Source: Paenibacillus sp. W2I17
GTDB taxonomy: Bacteria > Bacillota > Bacilli > Paenibacillales > Paenibacillaceae
Reading direction: 5' to 3'
DNA length: 64,000 bases
NCBI RefSeq assembly: GCF_030815985.1
Contig: NZ_JAUSXM010000001.1
Span: 3,038,001 to 3,102,000 of the forward strand
A program made the translations under genes and the position numbers. Below the pieces are notes generated by a model, which was given only the letters and a program-made list of their open reading frames with translations, made no database searches and was not told where the DNA came from. Each line of letters begins with the position of its first letter. Position 1 is the stretch's first letter. Below are positions 1-8,997 of the stretch, one piece after another.

Positions 1-2
1 GA

Positions 3-572
3 GCTGAATTTATTGAGAACACCCTTAAACTGAGTGGATTGAAGCCTAGCAAAACTACGCCTCCTGCTGGCACCGACTGGGCAGACCATACAGCGGCTGG
101 ATATATTCAACTCGGATATGAGTTGGGTATGATTACTGGCACGGACGAACAGCAGTTTAAGCCGGATCAAGTGATTATCCGACAGGAAGCCATGGTCATG
201 ATGTGGAGAATTATGCAACTGCAATATCCTAGCGAACTGTTCAATAATGTGAAACTTGCGGGGCACACAGATGCATGGGCTGTACCAGCCATTCAGATGA
301 TGTATACGCTCGGTATCCACGGACCCGAGGTAAAGGTACTGGAGGATGGTTCTGTTGATTTCCTTTCCCGCAAACCTCTGATTCGTCAGGAAGAGGCTGC
401 GATCATGTATGCGCTGCTTACCCAGCCAACAGATCAAATCGTCGCTGAACTGATGGCTGCTCAGCAGCCGCAAGCAGAACCTGCTGAAGAAGCCGAAGCT
501 GCAGAGGAGACATCTGAAACTGCACCGGTTCCAGTACCAGCGCCGGTCCCTTCTGTGACTTCAGCACAATAA
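3..572 (+). CDS. C-terminal part of an SLH-domain surface protein (5' end outside window)
   Basis: The reading frame is open from the first bases of the window, so this is the 3' end of a longer gene. Two SLH-like repeats are visible: one around DWADHTAAGYIQLGYELGMI with a downstream IRQEAMVMMWRI, and a second around HTDAWAVPAIQMMYTLGI with IRQEEAAIMYALL. SLH domains normally tether exported proteins to pyruvylated secondary cell wall polymer. The protein ends in a low-complexity Ala/Glu/Pro tail, which is unusual because SLH repeats more often sit at the extreme C-terminus. The upstream portion and its catalytic or structural role cannot be seen. Confidence 0.75.
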   Translation, partial: AEFIENTLKLSGLKPSKTTPPAGTDWADHTAAGYIQLGYELGMITGTDEQQFKPDQVIIRQEAMVMMWRIMQLQYPSELFNNVKLAGHTDAWAVPAIQMMYTLGIHGPEVKVLEDGSVDFLSRKPLIRQEEAAIMYALLTQPTDQIVAELMAAQQPQAEPAEEAEAAEETSETAPVPVPAPVPSVTSAQ

Positions 573-624
573 AAATAAAACATCTTCATATCGATTAGAT
601 TGTTCATGCTTATGATGCAAGAAA

Positions 625-672
625 AAACAGGCTTGTTCAGAAGGATACGATCCTTCTTGAACAAGCCTGTTT
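625..672. terminator. Long hairpin between convergent genes, bidirectional terminator
   Basis: A roughly 21-bp stem (AAACAGGCTTGTTCA arm, one bulged base, loop near 647-649) lies between the SLH gene on + and the decayed operon on -. On the minus strand it is followed by a run of T residues (complement of A622-627), and on the plus strand by a T-rich stretch, so it probably ends transcription from both sides. Confidence 0.8.
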
Positions 673-724
673 CGTTACTTTTCATAACTTATTATAGCGA
701 TCTGTTACTCAGTTATATCCGTCT

Positions 725-1775
725 CTATTCGATCAACGAAGATACATGGAGGTTCCCGTTGCGCTGATCAAACTTGGCTGCAGCGGTCTGAGCATGCTCC
801 GCAAAGTAATCGGCCAGCTTGAGCAGGTCGCCCGGGTCACCTTCATACGGGAAGGATGCTGGCAGACGCAATCGGTATTCTGGAGATTCTTCCACCCAGC
901 GGCGAAGCAACGATGCTGCTCTGGCATAAAACAACATTTTGGCGTAAGGATCTTCATGATCAGCAGCAAACACCAGTGTTTTCCTCCAGCACATCAATGC
1001 CTTTTGCCGGATTCGTACGTGTGAGATAATCCATCTGCTCCGCAAAACTCTGCACAAAATCGTTCTGGCCTTTAATCAGGCGATATCCTTTGGTCTGATG
1101 TTTATCTGCTTCCGCAGTCCGTCCCAGTCGATATAGCGGCATCAAAATTTCAGACAAAGTCAGATGCGGAATCTCTGCACAGCTCATACGCCCTTTCAGG
1201 ATAGGCTGTGCCGCCTCCAACACCTTCTCATCGTCTCCTTTTAACAAGAAATATCGCATGATCTCATCCTGCTCACAGGCTTCGCAGTCACTCATAAAGT
1301 CACGATCCATCGTTCTGAATCGATCATAACTGCGTCCCGCTTCCTCCAGCTCCCCAAAATCCATAAAGATCCGGAACCGATAATACCAGTAGGAGCGTTC
1401 GCTGTAACCGTAGGACTTGAAACGCCGTCCGAAATCCTCCAACAGCACCAGGATCTTCTCACGTGATATTTCCGGGAAGTCGGGCATCTTGCCCAATATC
1501 CATTTGTACGACCACATCAACGTTTCTTCATCATATTCTTCGGGCTGTTGGTCGAACTTGCCCAGCTGCCAGGAAAAAGCAATCAGCGCTTTCATCGGAT
1601 AACCGCAAAATGTTGCTGTCTCCACAATCTCCGATCTTGCTTCGTATGCCTCTTCCTCCATGCCGTTCACATCGGCAACTCTTGCCGCTTCCTCCAGCAT
1701 ACCAAGCTTCGCCGGACCATTGGGCAAACCATAGGCCTCGTCCATCAGTTCTTCAAAATCCATCTCTGTCTTCAT
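725..1775 (-). pseudogene. Frameshifted gene downstream of the HSP90-type gene, unknown helical-repeat protein
   Basis: The ATG at 1775 opens a frame that stops prematurely at 960, while the adjacent frame from about 1000 to 725 continues a plausible protein (AADHEDPYAKM then LLRRWVEESPEYRLRLP). Removing one base from the AAAA run (plus-strand T979-982) joins the two into about 345 residues, reading through EETLVFAADHED. The protein is rich in Glu, Tyr and Arg with helical character like TPR-type proteins; I do not recognise a named family. Its start codon overlaps the stop of the upstream HSP90 gene by one base (TGATG), so the two were translationally coupled. It may be a real pseudogene or a single-base sequencing error in a short homopolymer. 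Confidence 0.7.
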
Positions 1776-3610
1776 CAGGCTTCCCCCTTACGGTCTGTAT
1801 TTGCACGCAAACCCCAATCAATAAAACGAACAATGCCCTGATTTAACACTTCAAGCTCCTGCTTGCTCATGGCATAATGCCCCATCATCAGTGCATTGAC
1901 GTATAACATTTCGATGGCAATCGGTGTCATCTGGTCATCCGGTGATGTCAGTACCCGCTGAATGATCGGATTACTCACGTTCAAATACAAGGTTGAGTAC
2001 CCTGCTGAACTCATGCCAGAAGACAATGAACCCAGAACAGACGAGAACAATTCCGTGCTCTCCTCGCTTGCTTTTTCAAGCGCACGAAGTGTTGAGGATT
2101 CCTGAGACAGCGTGAACAACACCGGCAGATCCTAAGGTTTAAAACCTTTCACCTCAGCCCGACAACGGAAGCGCTGTAAGGCAGAATCGGCCAGTCGCAA
2201 CGCATCATAATACTGATTACGCTCAGCGGGTGGCACATCGGTGAAACTCATCGAAACCTGATCCGGCTGTAGCCGCTCCGTGTGTACGTTGTGCACGGTC
2301 ATCGGCAGTGTAGCCATCAACTCGCTGTCATAGATGTACCCACCGTTAATCACCAGCATCGATTGTGCGGATGCCACATGATGAATCTGACGGTACTCAT
2401 CAACAGAGGACGTGAAATACAATGTCTCTCCTTCATCAATTAACTCACCCAGTTCACGGTGACCCCTCGTGCTCTCAAAAGGCAGCCAGCGATGAATCAT
2501 CGCGTAGAATGCCTGATCCTGCACAGCCAATGCCTTCATGGACAGAGCATGCAGGCGAATCAGCTTCTGTAGCCGTTCCGTCTGGCTCTCAGCCATATCG
2601 GCCAGTCCCTTGCGAAGCGCGTCTCCGAGTTCGGAGCGAACTTCCTCCAGCTTTTCATTTTCATAAAAATGTTCCCGTGATGCCGTCGGTTGAAGCTCAT
2701 CTGTCCAGATCAGGCATTTCACGAAGAAAGCCCACTCTGGCAAAATGTTCTCGGCCTTCTCCGAAATCAGCATTCGCTTCAAGTAAACCCGATGAGAACG
2801 CTTGGCATTCAGATTAACCGCGTGTGGCAGTACAAAAGCAATCCCCCCGGTACGGCCTGAAGCCGTTGTCAACGGAATGAAGTCCTGGAACTGCTCGCCA
2901 AGCAGACGTTCACCAAAAGCCAATACCTCCGCTCTGCGTGAACGTGCGAGTGCAGGGTCCATCAGCCAGATCGGTGTCTCGCTATTCACCACATGTTGCG
3001 CGCCGTCATGATACAGCGTGACCGGATATGGCAATAATGCTCCGTAATAGAACAGAGCTTCTTTCACATACTCTGGTTCAAAGTAGTGCGCCGCGTCCGG
3101 TGTGCAACGCAGATATACTTTGGTCCCCGGGGACAGCTGTGTGTCCAACTGTCGAATCGTATAGGTGCCATCCGGCTTGCCCCGCCACTCCATCGAAGGT
3201 CCACCCTTCGCGGATTGCGTCAGCATGACAATTTCATGACTCACCATGAAACAGGATAACAACCCGATCCCAAAACGTCCGATAAAGGACGTCTCTCCAT
3301 CCAGCAGAGCTTGCTGCCCCCTCTTCGAGGATTGTCCAATCATGGCCAGGAATTCATGGATGTCAGCTTCAGTCAAGCCGATGCCGTTGTCCTCCACCAT
3401 CATGGTCAATTGCTCACCTGTTCCCGTCAGTTCAACACGCACTTCACCCTGATACCCTGACTCCGCCTCCGTTCGTGCGGTAATCGCATCCGTCGCATTC
3501 TGCATCAGTTCTCGCAAGAACACTTTAGGACTGCTATATAGATGGTTGGATAAAATCTGGATCATCCCGCTCAGGTTCACTTGAAAACGATATTCATTGG
3601 ATGCTGTCAT
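1775..3610 (-). pseudogene. HSP90-family ATPase chaperone interrupted by an in-frame amber stop
   Basis: The N-terminal GHKL ATPase fold is clear: LRELMQNATDA (N box), DNGIGL (G1) and FIGRFGIGLLS (G2), followed by HSP90 middle-domain sequence. The frame stops at a TAG (2132-2134) after about 492 residues, yet continues in the same frame for a further 119 codons (DLPVLFTLSQES...) to a stop at 1775. Together the two parts give about 611 codons, close to HtpG-type length, so the TAG is most simply a nonsense mutation; CAG to TAG would restore Gln. It has a good ribosome site (AGGAAGGTGAG) before the ATG at 3610. The sequence is divergent from canonical HtpG. The N-terminal 492 residues could still be made as a truncated protein. 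Confidence 0.8.
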
Positions 3611-4055
3611 GACTCACTCACCTTCCTCTACGTCCAAACACAATATGTACCCATACGATGTATTCATATGGATGTGTTAGACGAATTCATTATGTAATCG
3701 TTAGAAACAGACGTTCCCCGTGACAGGCACGCCAAAACATCACGTCAAGCCGGCCCTGGATAACCAAGACCGGCGTTATATGCATATTTCAGGCATTCAT
3801 GAGACGTATGGCCTTATCTTTCATTACCACGTTATGAATAGCAATGAAACGGATGTTCTACCCTAAAATAAGGATACATGTTACAAGGCAGAGTGAAAAC
3901 AAACCTGAGACCCGATTTCAGGCAGACTTCAGGGTAAATGTGCATCCTACATTCGGGACTATTGAAGGAGGAATAGATCTTTTTTGTCGTCCATTTGAAC
4001 GATATCAGCCTACCACACGTATAATCTCCAAACTCAGATCGGACGGTGAATATAC
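3611..4055. other. Intergenic region between divergent genes, no convincing gene
   Basis: This 445-base stretch separates the HSP90-type operon (minus) from the ABC exporter genes (plus) and should hold both promoters. A GAAGGAGGA sequence near 3964 resembles a ribosome site but is not followed by a useful reading frame. A 71-codon ORF (3844-4059) overlaps the ABC gene start by ATGA but lacks a ribosome site and recognisable features, so I do not call it. Confidence 0.5.
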
Positions 4056-4961
4056 ATGATCGAAGTACGCAACATATCCAAGCAATTCAAGGTGCATCAA
4101 GCACTGCATGATGTCAGTTTCACAGTTAAACAAGGCAGTGTCACCGGGTTGATTGGGCCCAACGGTTCGGGCAAAACCACACTGATCCGTATCATGAATG
4201 GGGTCTTGGGCGCTTCCGGTGGACAGGTAACCATTAACGGATTGGACGCCGCTTGTGAGGCAGAGAAAGTACTTGCCATGTGTGGCACTCTTACCGAGCA
4301 AAGTGGATTATATGAAAATATGAGCGGGCGTGACAATCTGACTTTCTTCGCAGATGTTTTTGGCCTGAAGCATGCCAAGAAACGAATCGACGAGCTTGTA
4401 ACTCTGTTCGAGTTGCAGGATTATCAGCATCGAAAAGTCGGCACCTATAGCACAGGCATGAAGAAACGCTTGGGCCTTGCACGAGTACTCTTGCACCGTC
4501 CTTCCATCCTGTTTCTGGATGAGCCCACCAATGGCCTGGATCCGGATGGAATTCAGATGGTGCTACGCATTATCCGTCAGTTAAATAAGGAAGAAAAGAT
4601 GACAATCCTGGTCTCATCCCATGTGCTGTCCCAACTGTCAGCCGTCTGTGATCATTATATTTTCATGGAAAAGGGGCGCATCGTGGAGGAAGGCACGGAA
4701 CAGGAGATTGTTAGCCGGTACCTGTCCACTCCGAAGCTCGAAGTAGAAGCCGACATGCCAGAAGGATGGCACACGGCAACCGACTTTACACCTGAAATAA
4801 TCTCCGCACATCAAGCAGTATTTCAGCTTACATCGCGTGAAGATATTCCATTACTGCTAAGACAATTAACGCAGCATGGTCAAGTCTATCAGGCCCGCAT
4901 CACGGGCAGTGATCTGGAAAGTATCTATTTTGCCATAAGGGAGACACACCACCATGAATAA
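4056..4961 (+). CDS. ABC-2 type exporter, ATP-binding protein
   Basis: A 301-residue ABC ATPase with Walker A GPNGSGKT (about residues 34-41), signature YSTGMKKR (about 131-138), Walker B ILFLDEP (about 151-157) and a C-terminal extension of about 90 residues typical of the CcmA/YhaQ-like exporter group. The ATG at 4056 follows a weak GGACGGTGA. The next gene starts eight bases before its stop, so the ATPase and permease form one translationally coupled unit. The substrate cannot be told from sequence; related pairs export drugs, peptides, ions or act in envelope stress. Confidence 0.9.
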   Translation: MIEVRNISKQFKVHQALHDVSFTVKQGSVTGLIGPNGSGKTTLIRIMNGVLGASGGQVTINGLDAACEAEKVLAMCGTLTEQSGLYENMSGRDNLTFFADVFGLKHAKKRIDELVTLFELQDYQHRKVGTYSTGMKKRLGLARVLLHRPSILFLDEPTNGLDPDGIQMVLRIIRQLNKEEKMTILVSSHVLSQLSAVCDHYIFMEKGRIVEEGTEQEIVSRYLSTPKLEVEADMPEGWHTATDFTPEIISAHQAVFQLTSREDIPLLLRQLTQHGQVYQARITGSDLESIYFAIRETHHHE

Positions 4962-5787
4962 CCGCCAAGCCATACGTGCACTGGTACGTAAAGATATCCG
5001 GTCCGTCACAGCCAGCATTCAGCTCTGGTTGCCCATGTTGATCGTTCCACTGATTATTGGAATCATCATGCCCTCCGCCCTTCTGTGGGCGGCCTCCAGA
5101 ATGGAACTTCGTTCTCTGGGCAACATCAGCTTTCTACTCGAATCATTGGATGCGTTAACCCATGGTGGACAGATTCCTCAGCTTGCTTCCATGCCTACAG
5201 ATAATCATCGTATTGTCTATTACTTGGCCATGTATATGTTCGCTCCCTTGTTTCTCATCATTCCGGTAATGGCCTCCAGTATTCTGACGGCCAATAGTTT
5301 CGCTGGTGAGAAGGAACGTAAGACGCTGGAAGGATTGTTGTTCACACCGATAAGTATGGACACTCTTTTTAAAGGTAAAGTGCTAGCTGCCCTGATCCCT
5401 TCCATTCTATTATCCTGGGTTACTTTCCTGATCTACGGAATCATTGCCAATATTCTGATGTACCCCATGTTTGGAACGTTGATGTTTCCCAATCTGAACT
5501 GGATCATACTTGTGGTGTGGGTTGTTCCCGCTTGCAGTCTTATGGTCATTTTATTAAACGTCCTGATCTCGGCCAAGGTCCGTGGATTCCAGGAAGCCTA
5601 TCAACTCGGCGGATTAATTGTCCTTCCCCTCATCGCCTTAGTCGCTGGTCAAGCCAGTGGCATGTTGCTGATTGGTCCTTGGATGTTAGTCATGATTGGA
5701 GCAGTGCTCCTGCTCATAAGTGTGGTTCTTCTTCGTCTGGTCACGTCGTGGAATAGTCGTCAGCAACTGGCGGAAAGTCAGATCTGA
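4954..5787 (+). CDS. ABC-2 type exporter, permease protein
   Basis: A 277-residue integral membrane protein with about six hydrophobic segments, including an N-terminal helix (LWLPMLIVPLIIGIIMPSAL), a pair around residues 90-115 and 150-180, and a hydrophobic C-terminal third. The central FAGEKERKTLEGLLFTPIS is the characteristic cytoplasmic coupling segment of ABC-2 permeases (GEKERKTLE). The gene overlaps the ATPase gene by eight bases and should form the membrane half of the same exporter, likely as a dimer with two ATPases. Confidence 0.88.
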   Translation: MNNRQAIRALVRKDIRSVTASIQLWLPMLIVPLIIGIIMPSALLWAASRMELRSLGNISFLLESLDALTHGGQIPQLASMPTDNHRIVYYLAMYMFAPLFLIIPVMASSILTANSFAGEKERKTLEGLLFTPISMDTLFKGKVLAALIPSILLSWVTFLIYGIIANILMYPMFGTLMFPNLNWIILVVWVVPACSLMVILLNVLISAKVRGFQEAYQLGGLIVLPLIALVAGQASGMLLIGPWMLVMIGAVLLLISVVLLRLVTSWNSRQQLAESQI

Positions 5788-5796
5788 ATGATGTGG

Positions 5797-5833
5797 AGTG
5801 TAGCGACGAAATTCAACAATCTACACTGTCGCT
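5797..5833. other. Overlapping inverted repeats downstream of the exporter genes
   Basis: AGTGTAG (5797-5803) can pair with CTACACT (5821-5827), and AGCGAC (5802-5807) with GTCGCT (5828-5833). The pairings cross, so they either alternate or make a small H-type pseudoknot. No T-tract follows, so it is not an ordinary terminator. Confidence 0.35.
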
Positions 5834-5924
5834 CCGCTATACAGATTGAGAAATAAATAAGTGCAGGTTATGATGTGGAGATATATGCTATGGGATGATT
5901 TATAGAGAGGAATGGAACAACTGT

Positions 5925-6719
5925 ATGGAATCCAAACTACTTCAAAAATTAAAATATGCTTCACAATTAACGGCACAGGAGAAGCATATTGTGGACTATA
6001 TCCTGAACAATCCCGAAGTTGTATTTGATTCTACAGCCCATGAACTGGCTCAGCAGACCTATACAAGCTCATCCACCATTGTTCGTCTATGCAAAAAGCT
6101 GGGTACCAAGGGGTACCCAGACTTTCAGTTAAAGCTTGCTCTTGAATATCAACAGATACCTTCCGCGATGAAAACGCAGGATCATGCAATTGCAGAACAA
6201 GGCAACGTGCTGGCTGCCATCGACTCGGTTCCTTACCTGTACCAGCAGGCGTTGGAGGATACCCGCCGGATGTTAAACGCTCCTGTTTTGCTACGAATCG
6301 CGAACTGGGTCAAAGAATCCGTACGCATTGATGTCTATGGCAGTGATATGAATTATTATCTGGCTCAACAGGCCTGTGCCAAGTGGAATGAACTCGGCAT
6401 ATCTGCGATTGCTCACAATAGTCCGAACATGCATTATTTGAACACGATGAATCCCAATAGCCTGACGCTCTCTTTTGTTATATCACACACAGGTGAGAAC
6501 CAATCCATGATTGAAGCCGCCAAAGTGCTGAGCAACAAACAGATGAAAGTCATCGCAATCACGGGCAACAACCATTCAACCCTGTCCAGACATTGTGATG
6601 AAACGCTACTGGCTTATGGATACAATGAACAATTACGACTGTCCAAAATGTCTTCGATGGTCTCGGTACTCTATATTTTCGACATGTTGTACATGGGTAG
6701 CATTAGCGATACGTATTAA
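5925..6719 (+). CDS. MurR/RpiR-family transcriptional regulator
   Basis: An N-terminal HTH_6 domain (residues 1-77; LTAQEKHIVDYILNNPEVVF, then SSSTIVRLCKKLGTKGYPDF) is followed by a SIS sugar-phosphate binding domain (about 120-264). This is the architecture of RpiR/MurR regulators, which sense phosphosugars. I chose ATG 5925 (MESKLL) because it sits just before the HTH and a GAGAGG lies upstream; an in-frame ATG at 5895 is the alternative. The gene is convergent with the two oxidoreductases and ends three bases before the first of them, suggesting it may regulate that sugar or polyol catabolic pair, which is inference. Confidence 0.85.
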   Translation: MESKLLQKLKYASQLTAQEKHIVDYILNNPEVVFDSTAHELAQQTYTSSSTIVRLCKKLGTKGYPDFQLKLALEYQQIPSAMKTQDHAIAEQGNVLAAIDSVPYLYQQALEDTRRMLNAPVLLRIANWVKESVRIDVYGSDMNYYLAQQACAKWNELGISAIAHNSPNMHYLNTMNPNSLTLSFVISHTGENQSMIEAAKVLSNKQMKVIAITGNNHSTLSRHCDETLLAYGYNEQLRLSKMSSMVSVLYIFDMLYMGSISDTY

Positions 6720-6722
6720 CGA

Positions 6723-7712
6723 TTACCGTTGATCTGCTGCAAATACAATCCCGGCATCCTTACGTGCACTCATAAGTACACTCATCACAGAGTGGCTGTG
6801 TTCGAGTAGTTCGTAACACCGTTTGTGATCCCCATTTGCATGGATGTCCCTGAACGCTTCCCACTGATAGTACAGCCAATTAGATTCGGTCTGCGCATTA
6901 TACGCCTCAACAGGCTCATTCCCGATTTGAAGCTTGATCTCCCGGCAACCGTTTGCTCCTCCCACAACCTGAAGATAACCTTTCTCGCCCTGAATGAGCA
7001 CAAAGTTCATGCTGTTTGTGTCTTTGGCACCTACACATTCCGCAATAAACTCCGGATACTTAAGAACCACTACACCTGACGTATCAATGCCGTTTGCATG
7101 CTGGTTTGCGGTATACGATACCGTATTCGGACTGCCAAACAGATTCATGACCAGATGAAGATTATAAATATTGATATCCATCAGCGCTCCGCCGGAGAAT
7201 TGTGGATTAAATACGTTCGGTGTTTCCCCTGCAAGCAGATCATTGTATTTGCGCGAGTATTGACTGTAGTTACACTGGATGAGTTTGATCGGACCAAGCT
7301 TTGGTAGCTGCTCCTGTATGACTTTAATATTAGGCAGATGAATGTTGGAGATGGCTTCAAACAGCAACAGATTCTTTTCTTTTGCAAGTGCAATCAGCGT
7401 TTCTGCTTCCTGAAGCGTGGACGTGAACGGTTTTTCGCAGACGACATGTTTGCCATGTTGAAGTGCCTGATAGGCCTGTTCGTAGTGCATGCTGTTTGGT
7501 GAAGCAACATATACCAGATCTACATTTGTATCTGAAAATAGGGATTCCAGGTCCGTATAGATTGTATCGACCTCATACTTCCCCGCAAGCTCCTGTGCTG
7601 TCTCTCTCTTCCGGGAGTACATCGCTGTACACGTAACATCTTCCAATTCATTGATCGCAGATAAAATGGCATCCACAATAGACCCTGTACCAATCGTTGC
7701 TATATTCATCAT
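6723..7712 (-). CDS. Gfo/Idh/MocA-family NAD(P)-dependent oxidoreductase
   Basis: A 329-residue protein with an N-terminal Rossmann fold (MMNIATIGTGSIVDAIL, glycine motif GTGS) and the family motif CEKPF at about residue 93, followed by the alpha/beta C-terminal domain. Members oxidise or reduce sugars, inositols and related polyols. The ATG at 7712 has AGGAG eight bases upstream. It lies 29 bases downstream of a second oxidoreductase of the same superfamily, so both are probably one operon acting on related substrates. The exact substrate is not deducible. Confidence 0.88.
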   Translation of the reverse strand: MMNIATIGTGSIVDAILSAINELEDVTCTAMYSRKRETAQELAGKYEVDTIYTDLESLFSDTNVDLVYVASPNSMHYEQAYQALQHGKHVVCEKPFTSTLQEAETLIALAKEKNLLLFEAISNIHLPNIKVIQEQLPKLGPIKLIQCNYSQYSRKYNDLLAGETPNVFNPQFSGGALMDINIYNLHLVMNLFGSPNTVSYTANQHANGIDTSGVVVLKYPEFIAECVGAKDTNSMNFVLIQGEKGYLQVVGGANGCREIKLQIGNEPVEAYNAQTESNWLYYQWEAFRDIHANGDHKRCYELLEHSHSVMSVLMSARKDAGIVFAADQR

Positions 7713-7741
7713 ATCGTTTCGCTCCTGTCGTTGGTTGTTTG

Positions 7742-8755
7742 TCAGTTGGCTCTCTTCGCTGCTTCGATTCCGTCATGTAAAATATCCAATACATATAAAA
7801 CCTCTTCATCCTTGACCGGCTTATCACCGTTATGTCGAATGGCTTGAAGCAGTTGATCATATAAAATGCCATAGTCTGTTGCTTCCGAAGGAACTTTCTC
7901 CGTATGTGATGTTCCCTCATCGTCCACATAACTAATCGTACCCCAGTTATCCTCCGGTTCAGCTTCAATGGATACCCTGGTTCGCCCATCTCCATTTTTC
8001 GTTTGATGCCCACTGCTATATTTAACAAAGCTCCCTCGATCCCCGTGAACAATGAATTTTGGATGCTCGATCTTCACAAGCAGGCTGCACTTAATCGTGG
8101 CCTTCATTCTTCCATATCGAAAATCAATATCGATGTAATCATCAGATTCACCCGGCGCGATCAAACTCCGAACATCATAATCAATTCGGTCAGCTACGCC
8201 ATAGATGGAGATTAACTGATCAATGGTATGCACGGCCAAGCCATGCAGCAATCCAAATCCGCTTCTCGCATACTGTGGGTGAAAATAATCATAGTGGGAC
8301 TGGATTTCAACAATATTCCCCAGTTTGCTGCTCTCAATCACTTTTTTTAATGTCAGGAAGTCACCATCAAATCTGCGATTTTGATTCGCCATGGCGATGA
8401 GATTTTTACGATTGGCTAGTTCAAAAATATCTTTGGCTGCCGCAGAAGTGGAGGCAAAAGGTTTCTCCACCAGTACATGTTTCCCGTGTTCCAATGCCAG
8501 CTTGGCGTACTCTACATGACTATCCACATGGGTGGCGACAACAATCAATTCAATCTCATCATCTTGCAATATATCTTCGATATTCGTTGTAAAAGTAATC
8601 TCGGGATAAAGTAATTCACGCTCTGTATCGCCAACCCGATCTTCCTCCCGACGGTATATCGTCTTCACCTTGATGTTTTCTTTTTTGTCCAGATAAGGCA
8701 AATGATAATTCACCACTGCATTCCCAAATCCGATGATCGCCATATTTAATACCAT
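7742..8755 (-). CDS. Gfo/Idh/MocA-family oxidoreductase, first gene of the pair
   Basis: A 337-residue enzyme with N-terminal Rossmann motif AIIGFGNAV, the VEKPF motif near residue 97 and a C-terminal substrate domain. The sequence YLDKKENIKVKTIYRRE resembles the YdgJ/YhhX branch. The ATG at 8755 is preceded by GAGGAGTGAG. Only 29 bases separate it from the next oxidoreductase. The two proteins are clearly paralogues but share limited identity, so they are probably not redundant. The 242-base region upstream (8756-8997) holds no other gene and should carry the promoter. Confidence 0.88.
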   Translation of the reverse strand: MVLNMAIIGFGNAVVNYHLPYLDKKENIKVKTIYRREEDRVGDTERELLYPEITFTTNIEDILQDDEIELIVVATHVDSHVEYAKLALEHGKHVLVEKPFASTSAAAKDIFELANRKNLIAMANQNRRFDGDFLTLKKVIESSKLGNIVEIQSHYDYFHPQYARSGFGLLHGLAVHTIDQLISIYGVADRIDYDVRSLIAPGESDDYIDIDFRYGRMKATIKCSLLVKIEHPKFIVHGDRGSFVKYSSGHQTKNGDGRTRVSIEAEPEDNWGTISYVDDEGTSHTEKVPSEATDYGILYDQLLQAIRHNGDKPVKDEEVLYVLDILHDGIEAAKRAN

Positions 8756-8997
8756 GATCGCTCACTCCTCTGCTCTGGTTGAATGTTATGTTATCACGAT
8801 CAAGTCAGGCGGAGAATGCTTTGGGACGGGATTGGCAGCATCATGCGCAATTTGATTTCAGGTTTGAATGACTATGAAATTCAATTTCATCCTCTTCTTT
8901 TTTCATGTTTGAGATCTAACATATCTTCCATAGTTTACCGATATAACATAAGGAATTAACGACATACATATAGAAGAACGAAGGGGATGATGAACGA

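Noticed and set aside
3844..4059. A 71-codon ORF overlapping the ABC ATPase start by ATGA
   Set aside because: The overlap is suggestive, but there is no ribosome site before its ATG, no recognisable domain, and the codon use looks like intergenic sequence.
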